This document shows positions 21,301 to 34,100 of a DNA stretch of 64,000 bases, one piece after another (position 1 is the stretch's first letter; each line of letters opens with the position of its first letter). The translations under genes were made by a program, and so were the position numbers. Origin of the DNA: Opisthocomus hoazin (lineage: Eukaryota > Chordata > Aves > Opisthocomiformes > Opisthocomidae); the NCBI RefSeq assembly GCF_030867145.1, contig NC_134428.1, positions 22,733,537-22,797,536 on the forward strand, written 5' to 3'. Below the pieces are notes generated by a model, which saw only the letters and a list, made by a program, of their open reading frames with translations, was not told the DNA's origin and did not search any database.

Positions 21301-24300
21301 GGGGTTTAAATGGAACTTTTTTTGCACAGAACTGTACTTGTGCTTTGTGCAGATTGCTTCTAATTGTGATTCTGAACATTTTGCAGAACCGAGATAGCTG
21401 GACGACTTGAAACCCTCACCAAAAGTCTTGTCTGGCAGATCGAGGAACACCTTTAGGCTGAGGGCAACGAACTCGTGAGGCTCAGTCATTCTCCCCTGCA
21501 AGTGGACAGTGGTAGAAGGATGCTGGGGTTTCTTCCAGGATGTCGTCATCTGCCCTGTTTTCAGCACTGTGATGATTTATTTCTCTTTTTGCCATTTGGC
21601 ACCTGGCAGAACTTAAGGTCTTTTCACACTGAGCGGCACTGTACCTCCTCCTTAGAAAGGTATTTACTTCATCCATGAAGACCATCCAAGTGAAACTTAC
21701 ATTCAGCAGACAGGCTGCTGTTTTCAGGAGGCAGCTAGGAGACTGCCTCTGCGTTGGAGGCAGAGAAATGGAGCTGCCTTGAGGGCTGCAACTGGGAAGC
21801 TGCTGGAGCTGCTATTGTTCAGGCAGCCGCAGCACCCCTCTCCTGGTGCCCTCTGATATTCCCATGTTAGGAAGATAATCCAAATGTAATTTGAAGCTTG
21901 CCCTATAGCTAAGACAGACGCTTCTGCCCCTCCTGCTGGTGGTAGCTCTGTCAACAACTGATTCCTTATCTGTAACTTTGGCAATACCAAAATTTTACAT
22001 CAGTGATTTTAAATCATTTTCATCTTTCTATGCTGAATAGTTGAGTGCTGTCACATTCCCCCATCTATGGATGGAGTTGGCACCAGGAGTGGGACATGTA
22101 ATATTTCTGAAGAATACAGTGCACAAGGATGCAATAGAATAAACTATTTGGATATAAGGTCCAGAACTATTCTCAGAGAACAGCTGCACCAGTTTTTAAC
22201 ATAGTCCTCTTTTTTTTTTTGGTGAGGAGACACAGGTCCTGGAGAATCATTTGATTGAATACTATTAACAACTGTTTTTAGGTTCTGGTCTGTGTAGCAA
22301 ATAGCATGCTGGGCTTCTGAACGTGTGGCAGCATTTTATGACTTCTGGAACTAGATCCTCTCTGACACTGGTTATTTACTATTCTTTTAAGTAAAATGGA
22401 ATTTATGTAAAATCATTACAGTTTGTAACCGGTGGATGCTGGCTTGGAGTTGATTGCATAGCTCTGCATTTTTGTTTGTCAGTGCTGGGAGTGGGGGACA
22501 AGCTCCAAAAGGCAAACTCCTAGCGTCCAGTGTTTGAGCAAATCCAGTTGCTTTGACTGGGTTTGTTCATGTGCAAGTGCTGTGCTCAATTGAAGGGCTG
22601 CGTCAGGAGGGATTGCCTCTGTGGACTGAGGTCCTCTGCATGCCAGCAAGTTCTAAAACCTTCTCAAGCCTGCGTATCTCATCTGTGTCTGTATTGTCTG
22701 AAAACAAACCACTTTTCAGGTTGACATCCTCCAAGGGCAGCCGGTTCTTGTGTGGAAATAATTCGTGATAAATCCCACTTCCTCTGCTACAGAAATTGAG
22801 GCTTTCTGCTTGCGTTGCTCACTCTTCATGTGTCCTATTGTTTGAGCAGCTTATTTTTTATTCTTTGTCCTTCGTTTTTGGATTGCCCCCGTTGCCATTT
22901 GCAGCTTTAACACTGTGACAGATACTTATTCTGATACTTGACCACTAGTTTGGAGAAACAGCATAGTCAGGGGGCTGGACTCTATCGGAGATGAAGCCTT
23001 TGTGCGGTTTGGTTCCCAGTAATTTTTTTGCAACAGAACGTATTTTAAGCTCTGCTTGTTTTGGCTTGGGACGATTGTGCGTTGATTGACTTCATTGTTA
23101 CAAAGCCCCAGCGCCCGGCAAGCTCAAATATTCCAGAAGAGATGGACAGTAGTGCCTCTGGCCAAAGCCTATTGTATTCCCGTGCTCTGACAGGTGGTTG
23201 CTGCTTGTGGTGTGGCTCTGCTTGTGTGGGTTATGGTGAAAGGAAAAAGGGATATTCGGAGGGAAGAACAGGCAGGCCTGAGTGAGGAGAAATGAGGCTG
23301 ATGGGTTAGTGCCACCCGTCCTGATGGTGAGCCTGGAGAATTCCCCTGTAATCTAGTTCCTTCACTTACTTCCTAGAGTTAGAAGCCCAGTCCCCATGGC
23401 TGTTCTACAGGAAGAGAAGAAACAGGCTTGCTTCACCCTTGTTTTCCCAGTGATGGCTGGGAGATCCTAGGGTGGCTAGGCGACTGTGCTGTTCCTACGC
23501 CTCTGCAGAGTTCCTAACGGAATTTGGATTCTGCTTCTCTGTTTTGCAGACCCAAGCTGCGTGTTCCGAGGTGTTACAAAACATTGAAAATGCTCCTTGG
23601 TAGGAAATACTAATTTTATCTGGAGGGTTGTGTTAGCGCTGGGTCAGCTTCCAGCTTGAAAATGCCTTTCAGCAATAACTTTTCCCTGAAGTCGTTATGC
23701 CTTAGCAAGTGGTTGCACATAGTCATCGGTGATGTTTTACAGAGTTACCTTAAGTCTCAGCATGTCTTCTGCAATGAAACTGGAATTTTTGATTTGGAAG
23801 AAGCTGTGCTTGGAACAGTTGTCATCAAGAAAAAAAAATTCTTGGCAGAAACCATTACCAGCTGTGTCCTTAATGTGTCAGAGTAACACCTGGTTAGCTA
23901 ACTCTTTGTTATGAACCCCTTAATGTTAGCTGATACACCTAGTGATTTAGAGATGTAGTACTCTGTAAAATTTTTATATCGGTGCTGTCCTTCAAAATTT
24001 TTCTTTAAATACTTGCCAATTCACAACAGAATGCCAGAGCCCACCATATCCTGTGCTGAAAGGGTTAATCGTCATTTTCCAAACAGTGTCTGACAAGGTG
24101 ATGGCCTGAAAGAAGCCCCTGGCGTACACAGCATTGAGGTGGAGTCTTGTTTTTCTTTCTACCCCATGAACAGGCCGAGGGGCAAATGCACTGCAGAGAA
24201 CTCAATAACTAGGTTGTAAGTTGAGTTTTCCTTGTTGTTTATATGAATTCCAGACAGACTTTTAATGAAACTGCTTATTACTGTGCTTTGAGAGAGGCTG

Positions 24301-26233
24301 CTGTGTCTTGGGTCTTGCTGTTTTATATGTTTGCCGCTGTTCACAAAAGCAGCTACGTCTGGCAACAGCTTGTAATTTAACAATATTCTTGATTACAGAT
24401 GGCCACTGCACGATACCCTTTGCAGCATGAATGGAGCTGCACATTAAGAGTAATGTCTGGTAACACAGTAGTTTGCGATTGTGTATTTTTCTCCCTTATT
24501 TTCCAGCGCATGCACTTAACTACCATTGTGCTAATGGAGCAAAAAATGCTAGTTTCATTCTCCATCTCAGCAGCGTCTTACCTTCCTGTACTGGGTAGGT
24601 CTAAATGCTGTTGGGATGAGGCAGTTTTGTCTGCTGTGATTAGGTCAAATATGTGTGCGATTTGTTCTCCTTCTACTAAAGGAATCTGCTAGATATTTTT
24701 ATCCCTGAGAAGCGACATGCTCAGTTTTGCTCTGGTTAAGCACAAGTATGTCGGAAATAGTTATTACTTCTGCTTCAGAGGGAGGATTTTGCCCTTTCTC
24801 AGCACAGGTAAACAGTCATAATCTTATTTCTTAGCAGTCTGTTATGTTAATGTAGCTGCAGCTAAGGTGATGTGTGTGAAGAGGCTGGAGGGAGGGTGGA
24901 AGTTGCCGTCACTTTTAGGTAGCTAAAAGCTGCTGCAGAAATGGAGGATGTAGAAGTCTTGTGAATCCCCTGTCAGTGGGGAGCCTGCTCCAAGGTAAAG
25001 CGCGCAGCTCTTTCTTCGCTGTTCAAGTCTGCCTGGGTTAAAAAAATGTTCTTTCTTGCTTTGCTGTGCCTTATTTCAGCAGAGGGAGTGAATTGTTCTG
25101 TCACAGAGTGCTCTGCTACCTTGCTCACCTTCGCTCCCAGCAACATTTCTTGGCCATCCTTGTTGGATTTACTATGGAGAACTAAACAGCACACTGCATC
25201 AGTGGCAAGGAGGTGGTTATTGTGGGGAAAAAGCAAACATCTTTGTCTGAAGATGCTTCCTCTCTTAAAACTTTCCAGTGCAACTTGCCCTCTTGATGGA
25301 TGAGTAGTCTTATTTTCAGTGCAGACTCCTGAAGTCTGTACGGTTCACTCATTGATCCAGTGTGGTTGCTAAGGTGTGACAATTCCAGTATCTCTAGAGA
25401 AACTGCTTGGCTATCAGTGTGAGGAGCCATTTCGGGATTGTTAACAGGATCCTGTCTTCTCAAAATGTTTCAGTTCCTCCAAGTTAGGAAAAGGTAAGCA
25501 AAAATAAGTTGCCTTATTTTGGGATGGCTTCATGTACAGCAGGCATAATTAGCTGATGTGAAATGAACCTTGAGCTGGAAAAGCTTCTTATTGTTGAACA
25601 GAGGCAGTGACTGACCTTGAGGGACTGCCTCATTTCAGGTGTTCTTCTTACAGCTGGGTGGGTGAAAAGTCTGTCTCTAAGCTCTGTCATTTTAATGCTG
25701 TGTTTCCTGTGAACAGGGTCACCTTGTCCTCCACGGACTGTTACATCGTGCATGAGATCTACAATGGCGAGAATGCTCAGGACCAGTTTGAGTACGAGCT
25801 GGAGCAGGCCCTGGAAGCGCAGTACAAATACATAGTGATAGAGCCCACTCGCATCGGGGATGAGACGGCCCGCTGGATCACCGTCGGGAACTGCCTGCAC
25901 AAGACGGCCGTGCTAGCGGGCACCACTTGTCTCTTCACCCCGCTGGCACTCCCAGCAGATTACTCTCACTACATCTCCCTGCCTGCTGGTGTGCTGAGCG
26001 TGGCTTGCTGCACCCTTTATGGTATCTCCTGGCAATTTGATCCCTGTTGCAAGTACCAAGTAGAGTACGATGCCTATAAACTCTCCCGCCTGCCCCTGCA
26101 TACGCTCACCTCCTCCACTCCGGTGGTGCTGGTGAGGAAGGACGACCTGCACAGAAAGAGACTGCACAACACGATAGCACTCGCTGCCCTGGTGTACTGT
26201 GTAAAGAAGATCTATGAACTCTATGCTGTATGA
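17751..26233 (+). CDS. TMEM11: TMEM11, mitochondrial transmembrane protein 11 (2 exons)
   Basis: Mitochondrial membrane protein, orthologous to Drosophila PMI. In the literature it is linked to cristae and mitochondrial shape, to MICOS, and to BNIP3/BNIP3L-dependent mitophagy. Coding exons are 17751-17815 and 25717-26233, joined in frame to give 193 aa (human 192). The conserved block starts at about residue 29 (DCYIVHEIYNGENAQDQ). Two hydrophobic segments follow at about 85-101 and 107-127, then the basic VRKDDLHRKRLHN stretch and the C-terminus KKIYELYAV. The N-terminal 22 residues are basic and G/R/S-rich, and differ most from human. The start context is strong (CCAAGATGG). The 7.9-kb intron has phase 2. 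Near-identity to the mammalian protein after residue 28 argues for strong purifying selection. No defect is seen. Confidence 0.96.
17816..19981 (+). other. TMEM11 intron 1, first part
   Basis: CpG-rich to about 18.35 kb, then a sharp fall in GC. A good-looking acceptor (CCCTTTGCCTCTGTCAG, ending 18349) may mark an alternative exon, but no paired donor is convincing. A hairpin with perfect 8-bp arms (CCGCAGCT/AGCTGCGG) lies at 18570-18591. No gene is recognised. Confidence 0.45.
19982..20404 (-). CDS. Unrecognised ORF antisense within TMEM11 intron (hypothetical)
   Basis: I do not recognise this frame. From the first in-frame ATG at 20404 it encodes 140 aa ending at TAG 19984-19982. The frame is open further upstream to 20542, 186 codons in all, in DNA of only moderate GC. 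The translation has a polar N-terminal part (for example NLSSAGSERRDLFKG), a likely membrane segment NGILACVLAVIALNFI at about residues 74-89, then a basic tail with KSLSRMKKNK and a hydrophobic end. No promoter, strong start context, splice signals or known domain is evident. It could be a chance frame, a decayed gene or an antisense-RNA exon. A short overlapping frame on the other strand (20151-20411) shows that openness alone is weak evidence here. Confidence 0.2.
   Translation of the reverse strand: MISQANGNRSIIAVSKQSTRNLSSAGSERRDLFKGAEKPMQAVAMTLKLVFLEFVSTSPGGTNGILACVLAVIALNFIQKNTKYNSVSVLYKKVGLVYRLTTIPFRQSPLKSLSRMKKNKYLVGSLQCFGLFCLTLLFHH
20543..25716 (+). other. TMEM11 intron 1, remainder: nothing recognised
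   Basis: AT-richer unique sequence with short homopolymer T runs (for example 22210-22220). No interspersed repeat, RNA gene or exon is recognised. Short open frames appear random. Confidence 0.5.
25717..26233 (+). CDS. TMEM11: TMEM11 coding exon 2 and stop
   Basis: The acceptor TGTGAACAG ends at 25716, after a TTCCTGT pyrimidine stretch. The exon supplies the last base of Arg22 and residues 23-193, including both membrane segments. The TGA stop is at 26231-26233. Confidence 0.97.
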
Positions 26234-26520
26234 CTTCAGCAGGGAAGAGAGAAACCCACAAAGACAAGTGTATTAAGACTCCCACAGTAACATTTTGTTT
26301 TTCCTCTTTGAGAAGCAGTGGAGACTGGGAAGGATTTGGTTTAATGGAGCTGTTATTTTTAAAATAACACATCACTGGTGCACCAAGGTTTTTCAGTTCT
26401 TCGTTACACTTAAGATGTGGATGTGTGGTGACTTGAGAGCTGTATGTTAGGCCACGGGAGTCCAATCCAGCAGCAGAATGTCGATGAAAGAAAGATACAG
26501 AAAGAGGGGGTGTGAGAGCT

Positions 26521-26543
26521 TCTTTTTTTTTTTTTTTTTTTTT
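26521..26543. repeat. Poly-T run
   Basis: An almost pure T stretch of about 23 bases. On the minus strand it would be a poly-A tract, but no retroelement body is recognisable next to it. Confidence 0.8.
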
Positions 26544-26606
26544 CGGAAACATTTAAGTATATTGTTTAATTGTATTACACAGAACCAGCCAGAATTATCA
26601 TTGACC

Positions 26607-26612
26607 ATTAAA
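26607..26612 (+). terminator. TMEM11: Candidate proximal TMEM11 poly(A) signal
   Basis: ATTAAA, the commonest variant hexamer, about 375 bp after the stop and followed by a T-rich stretch (GCTTTTGCTCTCTTGTTACTG). Its use is inferred. Confidence 0.4.
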
Positions 26613-27522
26613 GGATGAGAATTTCAAAAGCTTTTGCTCTCTTGTTACTGTTATCATAGTTCCCTTTGAAAGCGTGCTTCCAGGGGATGGAGGCTTTGCT
26701 GTGAGAACTCCAGTGGTGGTAACGATTTGTGCATGCTCACGCAGAGACCTGATACTCCTCTTGTCCACTGCACATGGCAGCAGCGTCCGTGTTGCTTCAC
26801 AGCAGCTGTCTGTTGAAGGACTAGCTGTAGAAAGTTGCTTTCCCTCTTGCTTGACTAGTTGTGTTTCTTGGAAGAGGGCTTACTATTACCCCAGTGTTTA
26901 TATCTTCTTGGTAACAGCTGAAACGTTGATGGTTGGGGCTAATGGTGTCCAAGTCCTCTGCGGCCCTGCCACCTCCATCACTGCTCTGCCCAGCGGAGGT
27001 AACGCTGCAGGTTTCAAGCTGCAAACACATTCTGCTCTGTTCTTGCCAAGCTCTTTCTAATGTGGACACGTCTCCACTGACATGCGCTGTGCCACGTGCG
27101 GCTGAGGACTGCCGAGGTGGGAGTGCAGCTGTCCTACCCTTGTGCGTTGTTACTGCTGCTGACACTCGGACGGCTGTGCCCCGACTACGCAATTCCACTG
27201 CTCTTGCTTGGAACGCGCTTCTGGAGTTGCCTGCTGCTGCCGCAAGGCATCCGCGTGATTGTACCCGGTAACTGTGTTAGCTGAAATTTTAGAATTCAAT
27301 CTTGTGCATTAATTCATCTTTTAGCTCAAAACTGTCAAAATCTTGTTATTAGAATGGGAAGTATTTACTGTTCTGCCAGACCTGCCAGTTCCTTTTCAAA
27401 GACAGGGGCTTGCTTTCTGCAGTCTCCTCCTACCAGGTGGAAAATAGGTGTGGCTTGCGTTTACAAGGCCAGCTTGGCACAGCTTCAAGTGTTATGATCT
27501 GAATACAGGAGCAAAGCCCTGC

Positions 27523-27528
27523 AATAAA
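27523..27528 (+). terminator. TMEM11: Candidate distal TMEM11 poly(A) signal
   Basis: Canonical AATAAA followed within about 30 bp by the GT-rich CAGGTGTACCGCTTG. About 1.29 kb after the TMEM11 stop. Its use is inferred. Confidence 0.45.
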
Positions 27529-27545
27529 AGCTGCCTGCGCACAGG

Positions 27546-29705
27546 TGTACCGCTTGCTGCAGTGGTAGCTGCAGGCTGACCTCCACGGCTGAAGCACTGA
27601 CCTTGGGAGGGAGCCTCGTGAGGTCGGGAACCAAATGCAGGAGTTCTATCTTTATCTTCCCAAACGGCAACAGCAGGCAGCGAGAAGTGCCCCTCGCCTC
27701 CGGGCTGCAGCAGGCTTTTCTGGCTGCTGTTCCCACTCGGGCTTTTCTGCTGATGCAGCTGTATTGCGAGCGGGGTGTGCGTCCCAGTTGTGTGCGTGCT
27801 GGGCAGACAGGGTTTGCTGGGAGTTCTGGACCAATTATTTTACCAGCCGTACCTGAGCAGGCACGCGGGCTGGAGGAAACTCCAGGGGCATCAAGAAGTT
27901 TCTAGGTGGTAACAGCCCTTTGCCTCTTTTGCTGGTACAGTGGCTGAGTTGTCTCTCTCCAAGGTTAAAAGAAGCTGGGATCCGGAGCGTCTCTATTTAT
28001 AGCAACAATGTACAGTTGCCTTGGCAGAGAGGAGGGGAAGAAATGCAGCTACTTCATCGTTCTGTGGTTAGGCCAAGACTGCCGGGCAGGCTGCCTTTGA
28101 GTCCTGATGCTGTTTGTTTCTGAAATCCCGTCTACTGGATGAATTTTAAACGAGCGGCAGATCTGCCGCAGCTAATATGTACTTTATTGCTGCAGAAGGC
28201 CCTGAAATATCCTTGTGCTAATCACACAAACAACATTCCTGCTGGTTTTAATCAATGCAGGGTAATTGTCAGGGCTATTAGTTCATTTTCTTCACCAAAT
28301 CTCTCTGGTCCTGGGCACTTTTCTTGTGTTAAGCTTTCCCTTGCCTGGAACGATCACAATGGCAGAAGGTCTAGGGATAAACACATGACTTGCATCAAAG
28401 ACTCTGGAGTTTAAAATGAGCAAATGAGCATGTTTCCTGTGGTCTCTTATTGCAGGAGGAAAGGTGGAAAGTCAGCCTAGCTGTCACAACAGGTAGGTCT
28501 TTTAAAACCACGCCTTTCACTCTGTTCTGAGGTGTAGAGGACAGATGGGGGTGGGGGGGAGGGCTTGTTTTCCAAGAAATATTAGTGATAATCTAGTTCA
28601 AGTGCTTGGTGACATCCTGGCTATTGGTAAGTCGGTTCCGTAACTGTGCAAGGTGACCCAGGAGAGCAAGAGGGGTCTCGAGGGTCCCGTGTTGCAGTGC
28701 ATTGCATGAGGTGGTTGCCGTATCTGCCCCCCTGTGCCGGCAGCAGTGGGTTACGGTGGCTGGGGACAAGGCTCCCTTCCGAAAGCCCCACACACCTTGC
28801 TGCCCATCCTGCCCATCCCGGAGGGGCTCTGGAATGGAGCGTGCTGCATTCCTCTTGGCCCAGAGAGGAAATTTGCTTTCAAAGGGGCACGTACAGGCTC
28901 CCAGTAACCCCTGACTTGTAGTTCAAACAGGAACCACAGTAACTCCCCACATGTAATTTTTTTCCCCTCAGGCCTGATGTGTTACCCGCTCAGCACCCTG
29001 GATGGTAACACAGAGATGCAGAGTGGCCCCTTGGTCCTTCCTGGGTAACCGTGATGTGAAACACCAGAAGACGGAGCAGCTGGACAAGACTGCCAGGAGT
29101 TCTATATTTTGCCAAGAAATGGAGGACCTGAACATGCAAAACTGAAAGGAAAAGCACAGCTAATGCCTATCGAATCTCCCCGTGTGGAGAGGGGGGGAAG
29201 GTAATGCCTTGGTTTCCTGTCTCAACAGGAAAACAGATACATACACTTGAAAGCTGCAACTTGGAATTTCGGCACTGGGCCTTTATGTAACAAATTTGCA
29301 ACCTGAGACCCAGTGAAAATGGTAGAGGATGCCCTAACTGAGCAGCAGCATACGATCGTTAAACATGTCCTGGTCATCATCTGGGATGGACTCTCAGACA
29401 GCAATTATAACTGTAGTGGTCAAGAAAAGGCTTTTTGAAGGAGAAGGTCCTGCCAAGTCTGCACTCCTCCGTCAGAGTTTTAGGGTGACTAATCCTCGGT
29501 GTGGATTCACACCATGTCTGCTGTGAGCTAGCAGACCATGTAAAGAGGGCTGGGATGAAGCATGTTCTGCAGCTGCTGGTACAACAGCACCTTGCAGGAA
29601 TGTAAGAAAAAAAATCCAACATCCCCCCCCTCATGCCTTCCCTTCCTCTAATGTTACGTGCTGTGAGGAGCTGGAATAGAACAGAGGATTAATTTCATAG
29701 CGATG
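27546..29705. other. Intergenic between convergent TMEM11 and DHRS7B
   Basis: About 2.2 kb of mixed unique sequence between the inferred 3' ends. No gene, repeat family or RNA is recognised. Open frames are short and overlapping. Confidence 0.45.
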
Positions 29706-29708
29706 TGA

Positions 29709-29714
29709 TTTATT
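29709..29714 (-). terminator. DHRS7B: Candidate DHRS7B poly(A) signal
   Basis: AATAAA on the minus strand (GACAAATAAATCACATCG), with a CTCTGTTCT stretch just downstream. It lies about 1.26 kb after the DHRS7B stop. A second minus-strand AATAAA at 29827-29832 is an alternative. Confidence 0.45.
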
Positions 29715-30970
29715 TGTCATCAGATGAGCGCTCACAGGCAGGACAGACTAGGCAGTACGCATGGAGAATGCTGCTAAGTGCATGGAGGCGGCAGCGGCGG
29801 TCTGGACCTTGTTCCTACTAGTAGGCTTTATTTCAATTACAAGTTGAAAGAAGATTGTTTCTGTCCTTGCTGAACTGTCTCTGTGCAGCCACTCCTTTTT
29901 CCTGGTGGTGCTGTTATCCCTCACGTGAGGAGAAGGGGTGAAGAACGGAATGTGGCCCTCCCCCAGGCTGTCAGACTCCCTGAAGCCTGTGATACGTGAA
30001 CAGGCAGGTACCATTCCCCCACTGGATGAGATCCTAATTAGCACCCGCGATTGCTTTAAAACAGATGAGGGCTGAGGGTCTGTCTCCTACACTGTCCACC
30101 CTACGCACACAGATGTTCCTCTGCTTGCCAGGAGACAGTGTGCCTGGCCCTGAAGAACTGCCCCTGCTCCGTGCTCTAGGCCGGGGCCAGGCGCGCTGCT
30201 GTCGGCTGCACAGTGTTTGCACGCACCAGCACACCTTGCTCCGCTATCTTCTATCTGTCCAGTGCTTCCCCTGCATTAACTTGTGCTGGGGTTATGCTGT
30301 ACTGTCAGCTAGCGCAGTTACGTGTCCCTGGGCATCGGTAAGGCGTGATTCAGACAGATAAAATAATTGCCAAATAAAACTTAAATTTTACATCAGTTAC
30401 TTCTTTAAAAGTGGCACTGGGCTGGACTTCACGTATCGGGCGATTTGGCATGTTAACAAGCAGGGGCTCCGTGAAGTTTCCCACTTCCAGCAACATGTTC
30501 TAGGTCAGACTAGAAGGCGTGGGAAGGAGACAGGGATCATGAGAGCTCCCAGCCGGGGACTGTACTTTGCAGGGGCCGTGGCGTGGGGAAAGCCAAGATC
30601 TGCTTGTGTGAAGGCAAACCGGCGGGGGTTTATCTGTCCCAGGCCAGCAAAGCTGCGCGTGCGTGGAGCAAGGCGAGGTGCTGTCTTCCAGCACATGGGC
30701 CTCCCCTGCTGCAAGGTGTGTTCCCTCGAGCGGCCCCTGCAGCCCCAGCTCTCCCCCTCTGTCCAAGCACCCTTCTTCAGGTGAGGTTTAGGGGCTGTCT
30801 TCCAGCACGTGGACCTGCCCTGATGTGGGGGAAACCGCTCCCCACTCTCCATGCAATGGTAAATTGCGCCGTTTTGAGAAGTTTTTCCTGCAGGAGCAGC
30901 TCCACTGATGTCCCAGGCAAACTGCAGGGGCTCAGCCTCTCCCTACAGTTACGCTTGAATGAGTTGAGTG
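29715..30970 (-). other. DHRS7B: DHRS7B 3' untranslated region (extent inferred)
   Basis: Minus-strand sequence between the DHRS7B stop and the candidate poly(A) signals. It contains an imperfect 35-bp direct repeat (30677-30711 and 30791-30825). No other gene is recognised. Confidence 0.45.
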
Positions 30971-31176
30971 CTAAAAGTCCTTTGCTTTTCTCTCCTTTTT
31001 TGCTCTAGTTGCCATTAAGGTGAAGAAGAGCCGGGGGAAGAGGTGTCGCAGGTAGACAGCCAGGGAGGGTGTTAGGCCAGCTACAAGTACTTCCTTCTTC
31101 TTCTGTCCCACTGCATTGAGAACCACCTGAGCGACCTCTGCGGCTGTCTGTCCTTCGGCGGTGTTCTTGTCCATCA
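30971..31176 (-). CDS. DHRS7B: DHRS7B coding exon 7 and stop
   Basis: Encodes [20 protein letters not shown] through the basic tail ERKAKDF (residues 257-324). The acceptor is CTTTGGCAG. The TAG stop occupies 30973-30971. Confidence 0.95.
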
Positions 31177-34100
31177 CTGCCAAAGGAAAGCCGAGTAAGC
31201 AGCAACGCCAGCAGGTAAGCCCACGCTTAAGCACCTTTCCTAGGAATGCTCTAACTGTACAGGGCTGCTTGCATGGTTTTGGTTTTTACACCAGCTGTGT
31301 ATGGGAGCACAGGCAGGTATACTCCATGGTGGGGCTAGAAGCCAGCAGCTGCTGTCTAGGAGGGCTAAATTTTGGGGGTTATTGTTCCTACCCTGCATGC
31401 AGAGTTGGCTTTTGGTACTTCAGGGCTAACCTGTGTCCCCACCAGAGGCTGTATGTCGTCAGCACACTTTGGAGTAACTCAGTGAGGTGGAGATTCTTTA
31501 GATAGAGGGCACAAAATCATCTCTCACCTCCATAGCGAGATCCATCTGCCGTTACAGCATTGAGAGAGAGGTTTGTCTGAATGTATCCGGGGCTCACAAC
31601 CGTCACACTGATGTCATACTGCTCTACCTCTGCTCGCAGACAATCAAAGAAGGCCTGGGTGGCATGCTTAGAGGCAGCATCTGAAAAACAGGAAAAGGAC
31701 TGTGCGCTAAGGAGAAGGAGCAAGTCTGAAGGAGGATTCACTCCCCTGAATGTCTTTTTAACTGCAGTGCAGCCACTTCTCAGCAACAACCCAGCAGCTG
31801 CTCTCCAACTTCTAGGTGGGTTTTGTTTGGTTTTTGTTTTTGTTTTTTTAGTGAATGGCAGCAATAGGTAGTGGGAGCGACAGGCAATTTCGGAAGGCAA
31901 AATGTAAATACTCAAGTTGGAAACTGGCTAGGATCCTGAGCTTAATATCACAGCCGTGCCAAAGTACTATGGAGTGAACCCAAGCTGCGTCCCACTCAGA
32001 TCAGGGAGACGCGAAGCCTGGCTTGGGAAGCGCTTGCGAAGGCAGGCTGGGGCTGGGGGAATGCGATGCCAGTACAGGAGGGCAGAGCTGACGTTCGCTG
32101 CGGGGCGTGCTGCTGGCCTGCATGCGCTGAGCAGGTTCAGCAGGTTTAGAGCTGGGCTGCACACAAGTCAAAACCTGATCCCACAAGCAGACAGGAGCAG
32201 AGAAGTGTGGCCTAGGGCAGGATTCCCCCGTTCAGTGGCTGAGCGACTCCTTTTGCTCACTCCCTTTCCACGTATACTTGGTCACGACCACCGTGACTGC
32301 CACCACCGTGACTGCCATCGCGTCATCATGGCTGTGGGGCTGACGCCAGCAGCACAGAGCTGAGCGCAGGCTACTGCCCTGCCAGAGCAGAGGACCTAGG
32401 CAGGAGCTGAGCTCCTGCTGCCAGGCTCACGCGGCTCTGGAAGCTCTTCAGAACACCCTTCCTGGGGCAGTCGTACCCACATCATCTGCAAGACCAGATG
32501 GCCCAGACGTTCCAGGCTCTCCTTCGCTCAGCATCATGCCCTACCACTCTTCTGCCATCCCCACTGTGCACTTCATTTTTATCTTTATTTTCAGGGGTTT
32601 ACAGAAGCTTGCATGCCAAACACTCTCCTTTTAGTTCCTCCATCTTTTATAAGGCTTTTTCCAGTAATCTCACCAATATTATTTCCTGTTGTAACTGATT
32701 TAGCATGAAGAGTTTGCTGGATGAAGATAACTGTTCAGGTTTTTATTTTGGCATTGGTTGTACTATGGTACTTCTTAACTTATTAAAACAAAACCATCCT
32801 GCTTTCTCACAGGAGATTAACCAGGCAAACAGCAAGGATAAAATGCAATAAAATTATGGAATTAATCAGCAAATTTATAGGGACTCTCAAGTGTTAAGAC
32901 AGGAAGATCAAGCTGTATTCAAGACATTGAAAATATATTCTCCTTTCCCACCCCTTAACAACTTTAGGAAAGGGCTAAGATTTTGTATTTGAGGGTGCTT
33001 TCCTCAACAGCTGTCAGTGGTTTGTGACCACGCTAGGAGTGACGCACAGCTCTGCCTTCCCTGCATGCAGCCAGCTCTACGGAGAACTAAATGTGGAAGT
33101 GGTAGCCAAGTATTCATTCAGTCCGGTGCCCCAAATATGTCTCCCCCATCTTCTGTGGAGGTACTTACATGCGGATCTGAAAGGAATGCTTATTTTGCCT
33201 TGAACACTGCTGATGGCCACAATGTGGCCTTGTCTCCTCTTGATCATGGAGGGGAGAAGTGCTAGCAAAAGACAGAAAAGACCCATTCAGAATAACAGTC
33301 CCGCATTGCTGCTGTCAAGAATCGATGCTTTCGGAGCATTCAAAGATGCCTAAGTGAATTACAAGATCCTTGTTCAGTGCTGGGGCTGGGCAAGGGACAG
33401 TGCTTAGGATGCCTCTAACTGAAGCTGCAGTCTGGCTGGGAGGCTCACCTACGAGGAGACTCCTTGTACCAGGCTGCACAAAGGCCACTACAGTTGCCAT
33501 GATCTCCTACAGGCACGGTGAGCAGGACTTCTTCTTTTCTGCCACCAGTACATCCTTCCATTTCCTGCAGCTGACGTACTCCAGGCTGAACTTTCTGTGT
33601 AACGGAAGAAGCTTCCTAGAAAAGCTACAGCTTCACCTAGAAGCCATACTATGTTCTCTAGGGTTTTATCAGTGCAGACAGGCTTCCCATCTCTCTCTTC
33701 ATAAGTTCCTGCCAGAACTAGAGTCAGGAGGTGTTTTAAACAAGGTGGTATCTCTAATCGGGTACTTACCATGCAGTCATGCCCAACCATCTCCTTTAGG
33801 CCTGCCCAGAAAACAAAACTTTCCTCCCCTCTTACACTGCACTGTACCAAACACAATTACAAACAGAAGTTAAGCTGCGCTCAGCTGTGTTAGCCTGCAG
33901 AAAGTATCAGCCAAGTCCACTGTCCCCCTGTAATCCGGATCACCGGTACCTTTGGTGAGGGCTATAGGACCAAAATAATTAGTTTCCATCACTTTCTTAT
34001 CCACATCCAGTCCTGTGTCCACAATTGTGCCTCGGAAACTGATGCCCGCATTGTTGATCAGTATGTCCACATGACCCAAGTACTTCAGGATCTCTTCAGC

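Larger units (their letters stand above)
26234..27545 (+). other. TMEM11: TMEM11 3' untranslated region (extent inferred)
   Basis: Follows the TMEM11 stop. Two candidate poly(A) signals are visible, ATTAAA at 26607-26612 and AATAAA at 27523-27528, which would allow short (about 0.4 kb) and long (about 1.3 kb) 3'UTR forms. A run of about 23 T lies at 26521-26543. Both ends are inferred. Confidence 0.5.
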
